A stretch of DNA of 63,629 bases, taken from positions 1-63,629 of the forward strand of contig NZ_BMHE01000045.1 in assembly GCF_014640555.1 (NCBI RefSeq). Reading direction: 5' to 3'. Origin of the DNA: Paenibacillus marchantiophytorum. GTDB lineage: Bacteria > Bacillota > Bacilli > Paenibacillales > NBRC-103111. The notes under the pieces were generated by a model. It made no database searches. It saw only the letters and a program-made list of their open reading frames with translations, and was not told the DNA's origin. Below are positions 10,048 through 18,381 of this stretch, piece by piece (the stretch's first letter is position 1; each line of letters begins with the position of its first letter). The position numbers were made by a program, and so were the translations under genes.

Positions 10048-10308
10048 TCACTCGCGGCTGTACCGGATTGGGTAGGCGAAGAGGTCACACTGCGTGCTTC
10101 TACTCTAAAGGATGCTGTGATTATCAGGGCACGGACAGAACATCACGGATGGCGCACGGTTCGTGTAGCGCGTTTCCCCTACGAAGCCGGGAATCAGGCA
10201 GGTCCTTATACCTGTTCGCCAACCCGTGCGGGATTCGAGGTCACCTTCACTCGCTGGGGTTTCACAGAGCCGGACCAAGATCTTCATATTGATCCTCCCG
10301 TAGAATAG
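10048..10308 (+). pseudogene. C-terminal remnant of a DUF1349 protein
   Basis: An open frame without a start encodes about 86 residues beginning LAAVPDWVGEEVTLRA and ending FTEPDQDLHIDPPVE, followed by TAG. From memory of the family this is the C-terminal part of DUF1349 proteins (small concanavalin-like proteins of about 200 residues). Two stop codons lie just upstream in the same frame and no ribosome-binding site or start precedes it, so the first half of the gene is lost. The function of DUF1349 is unknown. It is probably a deletion scar. Confidence 0.6.
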
Positions 10309-10357
10309 TGAATTCACAAGTAGCCGTTGCAAAGTGCAGATTGGGACTTGCTGGCAT

Positions 10358-10556
10358 CACCGTAACGCTGAATTTCAGCGTTAACGAACGCCAAACGCCC
10401 CTCCGTCACCCCATAAGGCTGAAAAACAACCTTAACGCAGCCGAATTCTGGGCAAAGCTTCGACACCCCCACCGTAACGCTGAATTTCAGCGTTAACGAA
10501 CGCCAAACGCTCATCCGCCACTCCGTAAGGCTGAAAAACAACCTTAACGCAGCCGA
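10358..10556. repeat. two direct copies of an 87-bp hairpin repeat, 112-bp period
   Basis: Copies lie at 10358-10444 and 10470-10556 and differ at only a few positions around the middle. Each contains the perfect palindrome AACGCTGAATTTCAGCGTT (centre base unpaired). Each also has a second imperfect hairpin, AAGGCTG-AAAAA-CAACCTT. The unit resembles bacterial intergenic palindromic repeats. Neither copy is coding. Confidence 0.8.
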
Positions 10557-10558
10557 TT

Positions 10559-10582
10559 AGGCTGCCGTATGATTGGCAGCCT
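10559..10582. terminator. 8-bp stem hairpin between repeat and LysR gene
   Basis: AGGCTGCC and GGCAGCCT are perfect complements around an 8-base loop. The hairpin lies 21 bp past the stop of the minus-strand LysR gene and could end its transcript, although no long T-run follows on that strand. Confidence 0.45.
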
Positions 10583-10603
10583 TTGGCTCACTTACCAGGA
10601 AAA

Positions 10604-11470
10604 TCACTTCAACCATTGCTGCACATAATTGATAAACCGTTTGGTGGCTGGTGATGCATCCTTCATGGAATGAACGGCAATGCCCAGGAAGCGGTAACGA
10701 TGATCCTCCAACTCCAGCGAGTGAACGTTGTGATCCCTTCCCTGAAGCACCAGTTCAGGAAGTATGGAGATGCCCAGCCCGTTCTCCACCATCGCGATGA
10801 TAGCATAATCATCCCCAGACGAGAACTTAATGGTAGGTTTGATCGACGATTGATCCAAGATGCGTCTGACATCGTAATCCGATCCTTCACGCTGAATGAT
10901 GAAGGGCTCTTTGTCAATCTGTGATAAAGGGAAGAAGGGGAGTTGACTCAGGGGATGCGTCATCGGCAAAATGGCCAACATCCGGTCCTTCTTCAGTGGA
11001 ACAACATCAAAGCTTCCCCGTGCGGGAATTGTAATAAACCCGCAGTCCACTTCGCCTGCTGCGATCCAGTTCTCGATCTCTTCATAGTCGCCTTCCATCA
11101 GTTTAAATGTAATATTCGGATAGTCATTCTGATATTGCTTCATCATGCCTGGAAGCCAGTGAACAGACACGCTGGTAAAGGTGCCGATACGGATCGTTCC
11201 CGTTTCTAAGCCATGGATGGAGGCAGCAACCTGCTTCAATTGCTCGTTCCAATTGAGGATTTCTCGGATCGGTTTGAGCAGCTGCTCGCCATTCGCCGTT
11301 AATTTGACGCCCGAGCGACCACGGAGCAGAAGCGTGAATCCAAGCTCCGATTCCAGACTGCTAATGGTATGGCTTACGCCTGATTGGGTGAAGCCCAGCA
11401 ATTCGGCAGCCTTGGTCAGGCTCCCCAACTCAACGACTTTCATGAAAACTTCGTATTTGGCTATACTCAA
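10604..11470 (-). CDS. LysR family transcriptional regulator
   Basis: This is a LysR-type DNA-binding regulator of about 288 residues. The N-terminal winged helix-turn-helix is clear (SLTKAAELLGFTQSGVSHTISSLESELGFTLLLR). A periplasmic-binding-like effector domain follows. The open frame extends upstream to 11527. However, the TTG at 11470 (reading SIAKYEVFMKVVELGS) has an AAGGGG site at good distance and gives the usual LysR length, so I use it. It is divergent from the DMT exporter pseudogene at 11619. Such LysR genes usually control the divergent exporter and themselves, and a perfect palindrome sits just upstream of the start. Confidence 0.9.
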   Translation of the reverse strand: MSIAKYEVFMKVVELGSLTKAAELLGFTQSGVSHTISSLESELGFTLLLRGRSGVKLTANGEQLLKPIREILNWNEQLKQVAASIHGLETGTIRIGTFTSVSVHWLPGMMKQYQNDYPNITFKLMEGDYEEIENWIAAGEVDCGFITIPARGSFDVVPLKKDRMLAILPMTHPLSQLPFFPLSQIDKEPFIIQREGSDYDVRRILDQSSIKPTIKFSSGDDYAIIAMVENGLGISILPELVLQGRDHNVHSLELEDHRYRFLGIAVHSMKDASPATKRFINYVQQWLK

Positions 11471-11491
11471 TGAAATCCGCCCCTTCCAATT

Positions 11492-11512
11492 TACATGAGT
11501 AATTATCATGTA
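11492..11512. promoter_or_regulatory. probable LysR operator
   Basis: TACATGA-GTAATTA-TCATGTA is a perfect 7-bp inverted repeat with a 7-bp spacer, and it contains the T-N11-A core expected for LysR regulators. It lies 22 bp upstream of the LysR start in the divergent intergenic region, beside AT-rich -10-like sequence, so autoregulation is likely. Confidence 0.6.
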
Positions 11513-11618
11513 TAGTATAATAAACATTCATTATTCTTGTATATAAAGGTTTAGTATACTAGGGTAGCAACGGAACTGGAAATCATTACAGCTGAGATAA
11601 GAAGCAGGAGGATCAGAA

Positions 11619-12382
11619 ATGAATCGTCAAAAAGCAGAGTGGTTGATGATCGCAGTGACCTTATGTTGGGGATCTTCGTACCTCTTCATGCAGTATGGAT
11701 TGAATGCCATCGATGAGTTTAATTTAATCGCTTTGCGTTTCGGATTTGCTTTCCTTGTCACAGCAGGCCTTTTCTTTAAACATTTACGGAGAACGAATTT
11801 ATCCACTATCAAATATGGAGCTTATCTCGGGTTCTTATTGTTTTGTATCTTTACATGCATTACCTTTGGCCTGAAAACGACAACGACATCCAATGCCGGC
11901 TTTTTGGTTAGCCTCACGGTCATTTTTGTGCCCTTCATTTATGTTCTTGTATGTAAGAGAAAGCCGCATCCCAGCCTTATCGTTGGCGTCAGCCTCGCCT
12001 TCATCGGAATGGGGCTCCTTACGCTCAACAGCCAATTACGTATATATCCGGGTGATTTCTTATGCATTCTGTCAGCGTTATTTTACGCCGTTTATATCAT
12101 CCTTACTAGAACCGCAGCTAAAAAAGTGGATTCGCTGAATTTGGGTATATGGCAATTAGGTTTTGCTGGCGCCTTAGGATTGCTGTTCTCGTTTATTTTT
12201 GAAACGCCTTCGCTACCAGCCACATTAAACGGATGGATCTCCATCCTGGTGCTTAGCCTCGTATGCAGCGCCTTTGGCTTTGTTGTTCAACCATTGGTGC
12301 GGCGATTGTCCTTTTCGGTGTCGTCGTATCTGATTGGCAATCCTTCATAAAAAAGCAGGTCCCCAGGAATTACGAAGTATAA
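11619..12382 (+). pseudogene. EamA/DMT family transporter with internal deletion and frameshift
   Basis: The first 226 or so residues are a normal drug/metabolite transporter of the EamA family, with membrane helices starting at LMIAVTLCWGSSYLFMQYGLN. The frame then passes from GFVVQPLV into a short unrelated tail and stops at 12350. In a different frame from 12296, GAAIVLFGVVVSDWQSF continues to TAA at 12380, and this is a typical end of the same family. The segment normally between them (roughly 35 residues covering helices 9-10) is missing. A deletion near 12290-12296 therefore both removed sequence and shifted the frame. A good AGGAGG site precedes the ATG. Substrate is unknown. Confidence 0.75.
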
Positions 12383-12401
12383 GGAACCGGTTTCAAGCAA
12401 A
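12364..12401. repeat. 38-bp repeat, copy 1
   Basis: This 38-bp box, with core AGTATAAGGAACCGGTTTC, recurs at 18295-18332 with three differences. Here it covers the last codons of the broken DMT gene and the sequence just after it. Confidence 0.7.
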
Positions 12402-12442
12402 AAATAAAAAAGCCAGATTAACGGCGAATGCCGTCAACTGGC
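12398..12442 (-). terminator. intrinsic terminator of the acyltransferase locus
   Basis: Read on the minus strand, an imperfect stem GCCAG..ACGGC / GCCGT..CTGGC (12412-12442) is followed by a T-rich tail at 12411-12398. It lies about 60 bp past the stop of the SGNH domain and fits a rho-independent terminator. Confidence 0.7.
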
Positions 12443-12504
12443 GTAGCTACCCGAGAGATTTGTAAGGGGAAATTGAAGGCATTGGCCATTTCCTCGAGTT
12501 GTAC

Positions 12505-13920
12505 CTATGACCCGCCTTTCTTTATTAATGAAACAGAATCAAGAATAAGTTTGGAGAAAGCTTCAGCTCCCTTGGTTGTCAAGTGAACGCCGTCATTTGC
12601 AAACCAGTCCGGCTTGTTTTTACTCAATGAATACCAGTCGACAAGTTTGACATTCGTATGACTTTTGCTTGCAACGGCTAAAGAATTATTTACAACATCT
12701 TGCCATTTTCGGGGTACACGTGTATTTATGAGAATAATCTTCCGGTCTTCTCCAATCGTCACAAGGAGATTTTCAAGCTGTTCCGACGTAAAAGGTCCGT
12801 TCGTTCCTAGGTGAAGGATGACAATTTCACCTAATGTCTTATTGGCTTTGAATTGTTTGATGATGTCAGGAGCTTGCGACAGTTGCCGACTGACTTTCCC
12901 GTCTACGACAATCCCTGTTATCATTTTCTCTAAAACTGGAGCTGCGCCCAGAATTACTGAATCTCCGAAGCTGTAAGTTTATAAGCACCAGTTGAGTTTG
13001 TCGGGGCAGAGCTTGTCAGTGCAGGTAACTTCTCAGCTTTAGGTGAGGCCGTCGGGACAGGGCTCGTTACAACAGTCGAATTCTTACTTTCATAAGAAGA
13101 TGTCGGGACAGGGCTCGTTACTACAGGTGAGTGAACTGCGGGTGTGGAAGCCGCAGCAGAATTCGTCAGACTTTGGGATGTGAGTGCTACCTCTGTGCTA
13201 CTCGGGTTATACATGCAGGAAACGCAGATCATCATAAGAACGACAAGCGGTACGAGTCTAACTAAGAAAGTAAAATGAAGCAGAGTAGCAATCCAACTCG
13301 ATCTAAATTTGGTTTTTTTAAACCTAATGCGCCAATTTCCAGTTCTGAAAGGGTTTTCAATGAAGGAATAGGATAAAGAAGCAAGTCCGATACTAAGTGC
13401 GAACTGAATGATTTGGAGAAAGTAGCTTGAATCCGTATTAGGACTAGCCGAATTAGTTAATAGGATCACAGGATAGTGCCAAAGATAAATGGAGTAAGAC
13501 CGTACACCGATCCATCGTAAAGGCCTCCAACCCAGGAGACTTGGTGAAAAATGTTGTACCAGTTGCTTGTATAGGTTATCGCCGACCATATATCCCCTTG
13601 AATGGAAAATAACCTCGAGATATCCGTTATCGCCAGAAAGACGGCGACAGCAACGATCATCGACAACATGGCTGGAAGTAATCTGCGGATGCGACGTATC
13701 CAAAACCTTTTCAGATCGATACGATGATGAATTTTGCGCTCTTCTAACAGCATATCTGTAATAAGATAACCGGAAAGTAAAAAAATACACTTACGCCTAA
13801 GAATCCCCCTGAAGCCCATCCCCAGTTTAGATGATAAGCAATTACAGCAAGGACGGCCAGCGCCCTGATCCCATCCAACCCAGGCATATAGAGCCGATGA
13901 TTTTGTTTGAGTTCTTTCAC
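12505..13920 (-). pseudogene. broken OafA-type acyltransferase with C-terminal SGNH domain
   Basis: The pieces form a membrane acyltransferase-3 fused to an SGNH hydrolase-like domain, a type that O-acetylates cell-wall or surface polymers. The N-terminus (MPGLDGIRALAVLAVIAYHL) breaks near 13779-13785, where a T run (7 on the minus strand) seems one base short before LLSGYLITDMLLEER. Next, NIFHQVS jumps near 13532 into LLGWRPLRWIGVRSYSIYLWHYP, losing about 200 residues of the membrane domain. Last, a one-base loss near 12967 separates the Ser/Thr/Pro linker from GDSVILGAAP, the SGNH nucleophile block. The likely start is GTG 13920 after GGGGGA. Three independent lesions mean it is not functional. 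Confidence 0.75.
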
Positions 13921-13944
13921 GTTATTACTCCCCCAATGTGTCAA

Positions 13945-14428
13945 TTTCTTAAAATAGTACTTTTTTAGACTCTGTTCTACTTCTAGCAGTTCAAAAAAAT
14001 ACGTTAATTCGCGAAATTTATCACATGCTCCAAAATCTTTGTTGATTATGTCGAATGATGTCGTCTTGATAATGAATCTTGGTTTTACGTATGTTTCTAA
14101 ATTGGGGGTGTTGACAGGCTCAACAGCTTATGGGATACCAAGTAATGTATATAAAAGTAGCTTCGCTTTCGTTAATAGCAATTCCCGTTTCAGCGGGATT
14201 CGACTTTAACCACCTTCAGTTTAAGATGGGCACGTTACTCTGTCTATTCCTCAGATTATGCCAGATGGTCATGAAAAAAGAGAAAACGTTTCTGCCTTCC
14301 CACTAAATAATTCAAGAACAACGATTTCAACAGCGGTCGGAACCCCACATCCATCCTCCCAATGGACAAAAGTAGGGGTTCACACATAAAAGGACCGTCA
14401 GGATGTTTCCCAGGAAAGGGTTTGATTT
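13945..14428. other. non-coding region upstream of the first ger operon
   Basis: No gene is supported here. A TTGACA at about 14111 is followed 17 bp later only by the poor -10 GATACC. A short hairpin with stem CCCG/CGGG lies near 14186-14202. The rest shows no recognisable structure. Confidence 0.4.
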
Positions 14429-14459
14429 TGAATAAATTACCAAAGGTTTAGTTATATTA
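14429..14459 (+). promoter_or_regulatory. putative sigma-G promoter of ger operon 1
   Basis: TGAATA (14429-14434), an 18-bp spacer and TATATTA (14453-14459) resemble the forespore sigma-G consensus TGAATA-N17/18-CATACTA, with a perfect -35 and 5 of 7 at -10. It lies about 48 bp before the GTG start. Germinant receptor operons are known sigma-G targets. Confidence 0.5.
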
Positions 14460-14506
14460 TGAATGCAAACATTTATTAGATGATGGGAATAGTGGAGGGA
14501 GATCAC

Positions 14507-16027
14507 GTGAGTCCTGTTGACTTGGGGATCGATATTCATGCGAAGGAGCAAGAGTTAAAAGAAATTTTCGCGAATTGTTCAGATGTTACATTCCGTCCTG
14601 TTCAAATAGATGGGGAGACCGTCATCATTATGATTTACATTGACGGGCTTGTAAATACCGATCTCCTGGATAACGCTTTGCTAAAGCTCAGTTTTGAAGG
14701 CGTTCCACAAGGCTTAGGCGATGTTGGAACTAGCGGCGAAGCTCTTATGCAACAGATTTTGGCTGTCACTGAGACGAAGGTTGCAACCAGCCTGCAAGCC
14801 GTTGTTGATGGCATTTTGAATGCGAACGTTGCCATTCTGATTCATGGCGAATCGGACACCATTCTTGCAAAATTGCAGGGTTTCGATAAACGGACTATTC
14901 AAGAACCGAGTATAGAGTATTCGATTCGCGGACCTAAAGAAAGCTTTTCCGAAACCTTGAATACGAATACAAGTTTATTGCGGAGGAAAATCCGGAGTTC
15001 AAAGCTTAAATTAAAATCCCTTACGGTGGGAGAATTCACAAAAACAGACGTATTAATTGCCTATATTGAAGGAATTGCCCAGGATTCAATTGTCAATGAA
15101 GTTATCAATCGGGTTGAACGAATTTGTACCGATGGGTTATTGGACACGAGCTACATCGAAGAATTTATTGAGGATGCCCCATACTCTCCGTTTCCGCTTA
15201 TCCAGAATACAGAACGTCCCGATATTGTGGCGGCAAGCTTGTTAGAAGGTAAAGTAGCGATTCTTGAGGATGGAACGCCATCCGTGTTAATTGTGCCAAT
15301 GACGCTGTGGTCAGGATTACAGACTCCGGATGACTACTATGAAAGATATATGTATATGAGCTTCGTTCGTTTGCTTCGCTTGCTCATGGTTCTATTATCG
15401 TTGTTCCTCCCTGCAACTTACGTTGCGGTTTCCACCTTCCATCCTCAATTAATCCCTTCTAATTTATTATACAGCATCATTAGCGCCAGAGAGGGAATTC
15501 CTTTTTCTGCCGTAGGTGAAGCTCTCATCATGGAATTTATGTTTGAGGTATTGCGTGAAGCAAGTAACAGGCTCCCCAAACAGATCGGTTCAGCGGTTAG
15601 TATTGTCGGTGCATTAGTCATTGGGCAATCCGCTGTGCAAGCCGGTATCGTGTCTGCTCCGATGGTTATCATTGTTGCAACAACAGGCATTGCTTCCTTT
15701 ACGATTCCTCGATATAGCATGGGGTTTGCTTTTAGACTGCTCCGTTTCCCAATATTGATTTTAGGAAGCATCTTCGGCCTTTATGGCATCGTCTTGGCAG
15801 CACTCTTGATGCTCATTCATATGGTTACCCTTCATTCCTTTGGAGTACCATATCTTGCTCCTGTTACGCCGCAGGTGTTCTACAGTTTAAAAGATACGCT
15901 GATTCGCGCGCCCCGATGGATGTTGAGAAAGAGAATGCCATTCCTTTCAGGCAGTAATAACACCCGAATACCTGCAGTTGGAAAAACGGGGAAACGGAGC
16001 GATTCAAAAGATGATCAAAAAAATTAG
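14507..16027 (+). CDS. GerA-family germinant receptor A subunit
   Basis: This is the A subunit of a nutrient germinant receptor, about 506 residues, located in the spore inner membrane. The soluble N-terminal half (residues 1-290) contains the family block SIRGPKESFSETLNTN. The C-terminal half has about five membrane helices with ISAREGIPFSAVGEALIMEFMFEVLREA and IVGALVIGQSAVQAGIVSAPMVI, hallmarks of GerAA. The ATG at 14480 is in frame, but GGAGGGA is placed for GTG 14507. The C subunit overlaps its 3' end and the B subunit follows, giving operon order A-C-B. The germinant cannot be inferred. Confidence 0.9.
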   Translation: MSPVDLGIDIHAKEQELKEIFANCSDVTFRPVQIDGETVIIMIYIDGLVNTDLLDNALLKLSFEGVPQGLGDVGTSGEALMQQILAVTETKVATSLQAVVDGILNANVAILIHGESDTILAKLQGFDKRTIQEPSIEYSIRGPKESFSETLNTNTSLLRRKIRSSKLKLKSLTVGEFTKTDVLIAYIEGIAQDSIVNEVINRVERICTDGLLDTSYIEEFIEDAPYSPFPLIQNTERPDIVAASLLEGKVAILEDGTPSVLIVPMTLWSGLQTPDDYYERYMYMSFVRLLRLLMVLLSLFLPATYVAVSTFHPQLIPSNLLYSIISAREGIPFSAVGEALIMEFMFEVLREASNRLPKQIGSAVSIVGALVIGQSAVQAGIVSAPMVIIVATTGIASFTIPRYSMGFAFRLLRFPILILGSIFGLYGIVLAALLMLIHMVTLHSFGVPYLAPVTPQVFYSLKDTLIRAPRWMLRKRMPFLSGSNNTRIPAVGKTGKRSDSKDDQKN

Positions 16028-17189
16028 ATGTTTCTTAGTTCTTACTGTTTGTATAGCTCTGACTACCGGGTGTTGGGACCGCTTGGAATTAAATGACGTT
16101 GCTTTTGCAGTAGGTACAGGCGTTGACCTGTCAAAGGACGGGAATATCCTAATAACGGCCCAATTTAAACTACCGAAAAGAAGCGCCGCAGGGGAAATGG
16201 GTCAGAATTATTTTACGGCAACGTCTAGCGGTAAGGATATACTCGATGTTATGCGTAACATGCAGGCTCAGATATCCAGACGAATACTTCGAGGTCAAAG
16301 GCAAATTTTATTTATTGGCGAAGATTTGGCGAAAAAGGGTGTAACTGAGATATTGGATGGTTTCACACGGGATCCAGGGTCCAAGCTGCGGATCGATATT
16401 ATGATTGTTAAAGGGACTGCTGAAGAATTGCTCAAACAAAAATATCCGTTGGAGCCCCTGCCGGTTATTGCTGCTCTAAAAGAACATTTGGCTGTCGGAC
16501 TGGAAGGAGAAACGGCACTTCGGGATTTTCTAATTTCCGCATCTACGGATGGAAGCAGTCCTACATTAGAGGTTATAGAAACAATTAAAGCTCATTCCCC
16601 AAATTACATTGAGACGAATAATGTGAAATCGGGATTTCGAATAACCGGTTCTGCCATTTTTAACAAAGAATTAAAATTAGTCGGATTTTTAAATCCGGAT
16701 GAGAGCGGGATTCTGAACTGGATTAAGCAAAATATGAAAAGACAAATCATTACGATTGCCAAATCTGAATTTGGAAGTTTTAGTTATTCGGGAACCCATA
16801 TGAAATCTAAAATTCGACCTGAACGGGTAGGTGATCGAATAAAAATTCATTTAACCCTAGAAGGAAAAGGCTCGATTATGGAAACTGCTTCGCCATTTGA
16901 CCTCTTGCAATCTAAAAATCTGAACTTGCTCGAAGATACGCTGAACAAGGAGACTGAAAAACAAGTGCTGAATACGATTAATAAAGTACAGACGCGATAC
17001 AAGACAGATATTTTTGGTTTCGGTGAAGCAATTCATAAGAAATACCCGCAAGCTTGGCGAGACTTAAAAAGTGACTGGGAGCGCGATTTTGCTACTGCGG
17101 AGGTTGACGTTAAGGTAAAGCTGAACGTGGAACAAGTAGGGACAACGGGACCCTCTTTATATTTGAAAAAAAGTGAGATTAAAAAATGA
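16011..17189 (+). CDS. GerC-type germinant receptor lipoprotein
   Basis: This is the C subunit of the receptor, a lipoprotein of about 392 residues. The signal MIKKIRCFLVLTVCIALTTGC ends in lipobox TTGC followed by WDRLELND, the family's standard mature start. Sequence continues as Ger(x)C family (VAFAVGTGVDLSKDG; RRILRGQRQILFIGEDLAKKG). I take ATG 16011, at the beginning of the signal peptide, rather than the in-frame ATG 15978. It overlaps the A-subunit gene by 17 bp and its own stop overlaps the B-subunit start, so the three are translationally coupled. Confidence 0.88.
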   Translation: MIKKIRCFLVLTVCIALTTGCWDRLELNDVAFAVGTGVDLSKDGNILITAQFKLPKRSAAGEMGQNYFTATSSGKDILDVMRNMQAQISRRILRGQRQILFIGEDLAKKGVTEILDGFTRDPGSKLRIDIMIVKGTAEELLKQKYPLEPLPVIAALKEHLAVGLEGETALRDFLISASTDGSSPTLEVIETIKAHSPNYIETNNVKSGFRITGSAIFNKELKLVGFLNPDESGILNWIKQNMKRQIITIAKSEFGSFSYSGTHMKSKIRPERVGDRIKIHLTLEGKGSIMETASPFDLLQSKNLNLLEDTLNKETEKQVLNTINKVQTRYKTDIFGFGEAIHKKYPQAWRDLKSDWERDFATAEVDVKVKLNVEQVGTTGPSLYLKKSEIKK

Positions 17190-18289
17190 AAAAAATGGAT
17201 TTGACAGGGATACAAATTTTCTGGATCATTGTTTCATTTCAATGCGGAAATACGCTCCTCCTTACACTATCCCCCAATATTAATGAGGCGCAGCAGGACG
17301 CATGGATTGCAAGCATTATCGCGGGGGCCTTGGGTTTATTTATTGCCTATGTATCGACGAAGTTAAGCCTTCTATTTCCCGGTCGAACGATTGTTCAGTA
17401 CAGTCAAGACATTTTAGGCAAATGGTTTGGAAAGCTCATTATGATCCCCTATTTTATCCAGTGGTATTCGGTGCTTGGCGTAATTCTCAAGGAGTTTAGC
17501 GATTTCACGATTCTAACACTTCTACCCAGAACGCCGATATGGATACTCACAATTACAATGGTCCTATTGCTCATTTATATAACTTATATGGGGGGGATCG
17601 AAGGCATTGGGAGATGCAGCGAGCTGTTGGGTCCCTTTATTGTAATCATGATTATTCTTATTTTGCCATTAAATATACAAGTCATGGATTGGACACGCAT
17701 ATTGCCGATTTATGTGGATACTGGAATCAGTCATATTTTCAAAGGGGCTTTGACTCCTTTATCGTTTTTTGGGGAGGTTTGCATGTTGACCATGCTTGTT
17801 TCCTTTATGAAAAAGCCTGCGGAGGGACCCCTTCGAGCCATTCTAGGACTCAGTGTAGCTTGCTTCCTATTAATGGTCTCCAGTCTTTTTGTCATTATGG
17901 TATTTGGCCCGGGGTTATCCGCAAAAATGGCACATCCGTTTTTTGATATGGTTAGATTTATCTCCTTTGGCGGTTTTATTGAAAATATCGACTTGGTGAT
18001 CGTATTAATTTGGGTAGTAAGTGTATTCATAAAAATGTCTCTCTATTTTTTTATAAGCTGCTATGGGACTGCGCAGTGGTTGAATATCAAAAATTGGAGA
18101 ACGCTGATTTGGTTTATCGCACCGATCATTCTCATTCAGGCATGGTTGTATCCGGATATAACGGCATCGGATATCGGATATGTCACCAAATATTGGATTC
18201 CAATTGTATTGCCAGTTAACATGTTCGGAATTCCTTTGTTGCTGTGGTTTGTGGCAAGTATACGTAAAAAATATGCAAATGCTCATTAA
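17186..18289 (+). CDS. GerB-type germinant receptor permease subunit
   Basis: This is the B subunit, 367 residues with about ten membrane helices, of the endospore germination permease family (APC superfamily), which holds the germinant-binding pocket. Family-typical features are the N-terminal QIFWIIVSFQCGNTLLLTL and WIASIIAGALGLFIAYV. Its ATG overlaps the stop of the C subunit by 4 bp. No terminator is seen after it; a 38-bp repeat and the second ger operon follow. Confidence 0.9.
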   Translation: MKKMDLTGIQIFWIIVSFQCGNTLLLTLSPNINEAQQDAWIASIIAGALGLFIAYVSTKLSLLFPGRTIVQYSQDILGKWFGKLIMIPYFIQWYSVLGVILKEFSDFTILTLLPRTPIWILTITMVLLLIYITYMGGIEGIGRCSELLGPFIVIMIILILPLNIQVMDWTRILPIYVDTGISHIFKGALTPLSFFGEVCMLTMLVSFMKKPAEGPLRAILGLSVACFLLMVSSLFVIMVFGPGLSAKMAHPFFDMVRFISFGGFIENIDLVIVLIWVVSVFIKMSLYFFISCYGTAQWLNIKNWRTLIWFIAPIILIQAWLYPDITASDIGYVTKYWIPIVLPVNMFGIPLLLWFVASIRKKYANAH

Positions 18290-18294
18290 TACAT

Positions 18295-18337
18295 CAGGAA
18301 CTATGAAGTATAAGGAACCGGTTTCAAGTAAATAATA
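18295..18337 (+). promoter_or_regulatory. 38-bp repeat copy 2 and possible sigma-G promoter of ger operon 2
   Basis: Positions 18295-18332 repeat the box at 12364-12401 (35 of 38 identical). Overlapping it, AGTATA (18307-18312), an 18-bp spacer and AATAATA (18331-18337) give a weak sigma-G-like promoter ahead of the second ger operon. The -10 fits 6 of 7, the -35 only 4 of 6. Confidence 0.3.
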
Positions 18338-18381
18338 CCAAAAAAAGAATGAGAAACCACGTTGAAAGGGAGGGATGATCA

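Noticed and set aside
10358..10556. CRISPR array
   Set aside because: Two long units with internal palindromes and a 25-bp gap are not a repeat-spacer array.
12441..12505. Possible riboswitch with a GGTAGCTACGCC-like element and extra hairpin
   Set aside because: It lies 3' of the acyltransferase gene next to a terminator, and does not match a cyclic-di-GMP or cyclic-di-AMP riboswitch layout that I can reproduce.
14111..14139. Sigma-A promoter with TTGACA
   Set aside because: The -10 at 17-bp spacing is GATACC, a poor match, and no gene start is near.
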